NCBI GenBank assembly: GCA_947503835.1
Contig: CANNFM010000012.1
Location: forward strand, 124,001-188,000
DNA: 64,000 nucleotides
Direction: 5' to 3'
Origin: an uncultured Aquimarina sp.
GTDB taxonomy: Bacteria; Bacteroidota; Bacteroidia; Flavobacteriales; Flavobacteriaceae
Below the pieces are notes generated by a model. The model searched no databases, was not told the origin of the DNA, and saw only the letters and a list, made by a program, of their open reading frames with translations. Below are positions 61,947-64,000 of this stretch, one piece after another. The first letter of the stretch is position 1. Each line of letters opens with the position of its first letter. Both the position numbers and the translations under genes were made by a program.

Positions 61947-61989
61947 TGATCAATATCATATTTTCACGTCAAAATCTCGATTACATTTA
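61947..61989 (+). promoter_or_regulatory. CRP/FNR-type box 14 and -7 box
   Basis: TGATCAATATCA (61947-61958) is centred 29.5 bp before TACATTTA (61982-61989). Confidence 0.7.
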
Positions 61990-62010
61990 GTATGTAAAAC
62001 GTATAAAGAT

Positions 62011-62508
62011 ATGCCTCGACCAAAAACCAAGGACGAATTAATTAACCTAAGTAACCAAAACTATAACAAGGTATTAGATTTGGTTGCTTCTTTTCCTGAA
62101 GAAAAATTAAACCAAGAATTTCCCAATGGGTACCTCAACAGAAATATTAGAGATGTATTAGCACATCTTCATCATTGGCATTTGATGATGCAAGACTGGT
62201 ATAGGGTTGGTATGACAGGAAATAAACCCAATATGCCTGCAAAGGGATATACCTGGAAAACAGTTCCTGATCTTAATAGGAAAATTCAAAAGATATATAG
62301 TCAAATAGAACTAACCAAAGTAAAAAAACTACTTCAAAACTCATTTAATGAACTTCAAAAAATAATTGACAATCATACAGAAGAAGAGCTCTTTGAAAAG
62401 CGACGATTTAAATGGACCGGAACTACCTCATTAGCCTCTTATCTTATTTCTGCCACTTCAAGTCACTATGATTGGGCCTATAAATTAATAAAGAAATGTA
62501 TGAAATAA
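62011..62508 (+). CDS. ClbS/DfsB family four-helix-bundle protein
   Basis: The 165-residue protein opens PRPKTKDELINLSNQNYNKV, with RDVLAHLHHWHLMMQDWYRV near residue 50 and SHYDWAYKLIKK at the end, the layout of ClbS/DinB-like bundles with conserved His positions. ClbS protects against colibactin; the role here is not shown. It has its own CRP/FNR-type box. Confidence 0.82.
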   Translation: MPRPKTKDELINLSNQNYNKVLDLVASFPEEKLNQEFPNGYLNRNIRDVLAHLHHWHLMMQDWYRVGMTGNKPNMPAKGYTWKTVPDLNRKIQKIYSQIELTKVKKLLQNSFNELQKIIDNHTEEELFEKRRFKWTGTTSLASYLISATSSHYDWAYKLIKKCMK

Positions 62509-62542
62509 CTTTACTAATTATTTCATCTTAAACAACAATACT

Positions 62543-63433
62543 ATGAAAACTATAATCGCTTGTCTTCTTTTCTTAAGTTTCATTGCTTGTAAAAAAGAGA
62601 CATCCCCTCAACAAACTACTAAGGCTAAAGAAATAGAAACTAAACAACAAATACATCAAAACGCAGAAGATACTGTTGTCGTTTTCTCTGAAGAAAAACT
62701 GGAACTTAATCAGGAGAAAACAAAATCTATTAAACGAGAAAAGTTAATTGAAGCTAAAGATGATAAAACTCAATTACAGGAGTTGGTGGTGTCAAAAGAA
62801 TTTTACAAAAAAGAAGATCTCTATATATTAGATTATAAATACCCCTATCTCAATGAGAAAATTGATCCGGGATATTCTGTATTCAATACTTTTATCAAAG
62901 AGAACTATTTAAACATTGAAAAAACTGAAAATCAAATTCTTGAAGATAAAGAACTACTTTGTGATACCTTAAAAATTAATAGATTTAGAGATAAAAGGAT
63001 TATTGATTATAAGATCTATGACGTCAAAAAGGATCTCATTAGTGTAGTGCTTTATAAAGAAAATTATTACTCAGGGATGCGATACTCTACCTATCTTTTT
63101 GATTGTGTAAACTTTGATCTTAAGAAACACGATTTTGTCTATTTCAATGATCTTTTTGCGTTAGGGGCAGAAGAAGAAATATTCAAAACTATAAATGATA
63201 TTATAAAAGAAAATATCCAATCAGGCGAATTATATTATGACTGCTGGGAACTATCTGAAGGAGATTTTAAAGCCTACAAAAACAATTTTGTTGTAAATGA
63301 TGATGTTGTCGAATTCTATTTTGATGATTGTATAATCTGTCCATCATATACAGGGACGTATGCTATTGAAATTCCTATAAAGAGAATTATGCATTTGCTA
63401 AAAAAATATAATAACTCGCCTATAATAAGTTAA
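62543..63433 (+). CDS. RsiV-like (DUF3298-type) lipoprotein
   Basis: A lipoprotein signal ends at FLSFIAC. Residues 95-296 resemble DUF4163/DUF3298 domains (DYKYPYLNEKIDPGYSVFN, YFNDLFALGAEEEIFKTIND, VEFYFDDCIICPSY), as in the anti-sigma factor RsiV. No transmembrane anti-sigma part is seen, so it is probably a periplasmic or outer-membrane lipoprotein of unknown role. Confidence 0.7.
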   Translation: MKTIIACLLFLSFIACKKETSPQQTTKAKEIETKQQIHQNAEDTVVVFSEEKLELNQEKTKSIKREKLIEAKDDKTQLQELVVSKEFYKKEDLYILDYKYPYLNEKIDPGYSVFNTFIKENYLNIEKTENQILEDKELLCDTLKINRFRDKRIIDYKIYDVKKDLISVVLYKENYYSGMRYSTYLFDCVNFDLKKHDFVYFNDLFALGAEEEIFKTINDIIKENIQSGELYYDCWELSEGDFKAYKNNFVVNDDVVEFYFDDCIICPSYTGTYAIEIPIKRIMHLLKKYNNSPIIS

Positions 63434-63465
63434 CCGTTGTGCATTTAGTTTTTTTGACCAAAATT

Positions 63466-63586
63466 CGTCAGTTCGATTACTTCGACTGGCTCAGCAGAGC
63501 TATCGAGAATAGAATTTTGGCTAGAAAAAAGCTATTCTCGATACATTTTGTCTCCATATCATTACAACAAAACACTCGAACTGACG
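63466..63586. repeat. Family A inverted repeat, copy 5
   Basis: CGTCAGTTCGA (63466-63476) and TCGAACTGACG (63576-63586) bound 121 bp, with inner CTATCGAGAATAG / CTATTCTCGATA. It lies between the lipoprotein gene and thioredoxin. Confidence 0.8.
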
Positions 63587-63624
63587 CTTTTTTGTAATAA
63601 TTTAGTGATTAAAACAATTAGGTA

Positions 63625-63924
63625 ATGAAAAGTAGTTTTAGTAATATTATAAATTCAGAAACACCGGTATTAGTAGACTTTTTTGCCGATTGGTGTGGGC
63701 CATGTAAAGTGCTTGCCCCAATTCTAAAACAGGTTAAAGATGAATTAGGCGAAAATATCAAGATTGTAAAAATCGATGTAGATAAAAACCAACCGATAGC
63801 AGCAAAATATCAAGTACGTGGTGTACCTACTATGATATTGTTTAAAGAAGGAAAACAACTCTGGCGACAATCTGGAGTGTTACAAAAAAATGATATTGTA
63901 ACAGTAATTAATTCACACCAATAG
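63625..63924 (+). CDS. Thioredoxin
   Basis: This 99-residue thioredoxin has the redox motif ADWCGPCKVLAP at residues 20-31 and the cis-Pro in VRGVPTMILF. No signal peptide is present, so it is a cytoplasmic disulfide reductase. It is 2 bp upstream of deoC. Confidence 0.92.
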   Translation: MKSSFSNIINSETPVLVDFFADWCGPCKVLAPILKQVKDELGENIKIVKIDVDKNQPIAAKYQVRGVPTMILFKEGKQLWRQSGVLQKNDIVTVINSHQ

Positions 63925-63926
63925 TT

Positions 63927-64000
63927 ATGGTACTCAATACCTATATAGATCATACACTACTAAAAGCTAATGCAACCGTTGATGATATCAAAAAACTTTG
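63927..64000 (+). CDS. deoC: Deoxyribose-phosphate aldolase DeoC, 5' fragment cut by the window edge
   Basis: The ATG at 63927 opens a frame running off the right edge. Its first residues (NTYIDHTLLKANATVDDIKK) match the conserved DeoC N-terminus with the YIDHTLLK signature. Only about 24 residues are visible. Confidence 0.7.
   Translation, partial: MVLNTYIDHTLLKANATVDDIKKL

Overview
The window looks like a chromosomal segment of a marine flavobacterium, plausibly Aquimarina or a close relative. The DNA is AT-rich, genes lack strong Shine-Dalgarno sequences, promoters carry the Bacteroidetes -7 box TAnnTTTG, and the gene families are Bacteroidetes types (RHS/YD-repeat secreted proteins with a DUF6443-like region, a CcoN-CcoO fusion, a MoaC-MoaB fusion). 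Genus is an inference. No rRNA, tRNA, CRISPR array, transposase or prophage was seen.

Layout. 1-7.2 kb: two large YD/RHS surface proteins ending in hairpins. 7.7-13.9 kb: molybdenum cofactor genes (moeA; modE-like, mobA, moaD, moeB, moaE, moaCB, moaA). 13.9-15.9 kb: a secreted triple-CBM48 protein and a secreted aspartyl protease. 16.0-19.8 kb: universal stress protein (USP), cardiolipin synthase, patatin, Cys-rich Crp regulator. 19.8-23.8 kb: reactive-sulfur locus (TauE exporter, CstB-like persulfide dioxygenase/rhodanese, methyltransferase, two YeeE halves). 23.8-27.5 kb: small heat shock protein operon ending in a D-lactate dehydrogenase-like gene. 27.7-27.9 kb: a 21-bp-phased inverted array. 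27.9-30.1 kb: beta-CASP metallohydrolase and ATP-cone/Mrr nuclease. 30.4-35.8 kb: six tandem USP genes plus an eRF1-like gene. 35.9-38.9 kb: ccoI copper ATPase and a PdxH-like protein. 39.2-47.2 kb: porin and an atypical Nap nitrate reductase with an Fe-S/NrfD quinol module. 47.3-53.8 kb: cbb3 oxidase (ccoS, ccoNO, ccoQ, ccoP, ccoG, ccoH, TauE-like). 53.9-58.9 kb: hemN, a USP, a REC-CRP response regulator and a FixL-like PAS kinase. 59-63.4 kb: S2P protease with CBS domains, TerB-like protein, CbpA/CbpM, a ClbS-like protein and an RsiV-like lipoprotein. The right edge holds thioredoxin and the start of deoC.

How it works together. Fourteen CRP/FNR-type boxes, half-site [A/C]TGA[T/C] separated by 4 bp, lie in front of the Moco, USP, hsp20, ccoI, porin-nap, ccoS-NOQP, S2P, chaperone and ClbS transcription units. 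In all of them the box centre lies 29.5 bp upstream of the start of the -7 position, the geometry of class II CRP activation. A PAS kinase with FixL-like His and Arg overlaps by one base a response regulator that fuses a receiver directly to a CRP/FNR module, so the FixL-FixJ-FixK cascade may be compressed into two proteins. I read most of the window as one low-oxygen/dormancy regulon. A second CRP-type regulator, with a different recognition helix, plausibly controls three GTAAC-N4-GTTAC operators in the sulfur locus with the same promoter geometry.

Several families of intergenic inverted repeats are scattered between operons.
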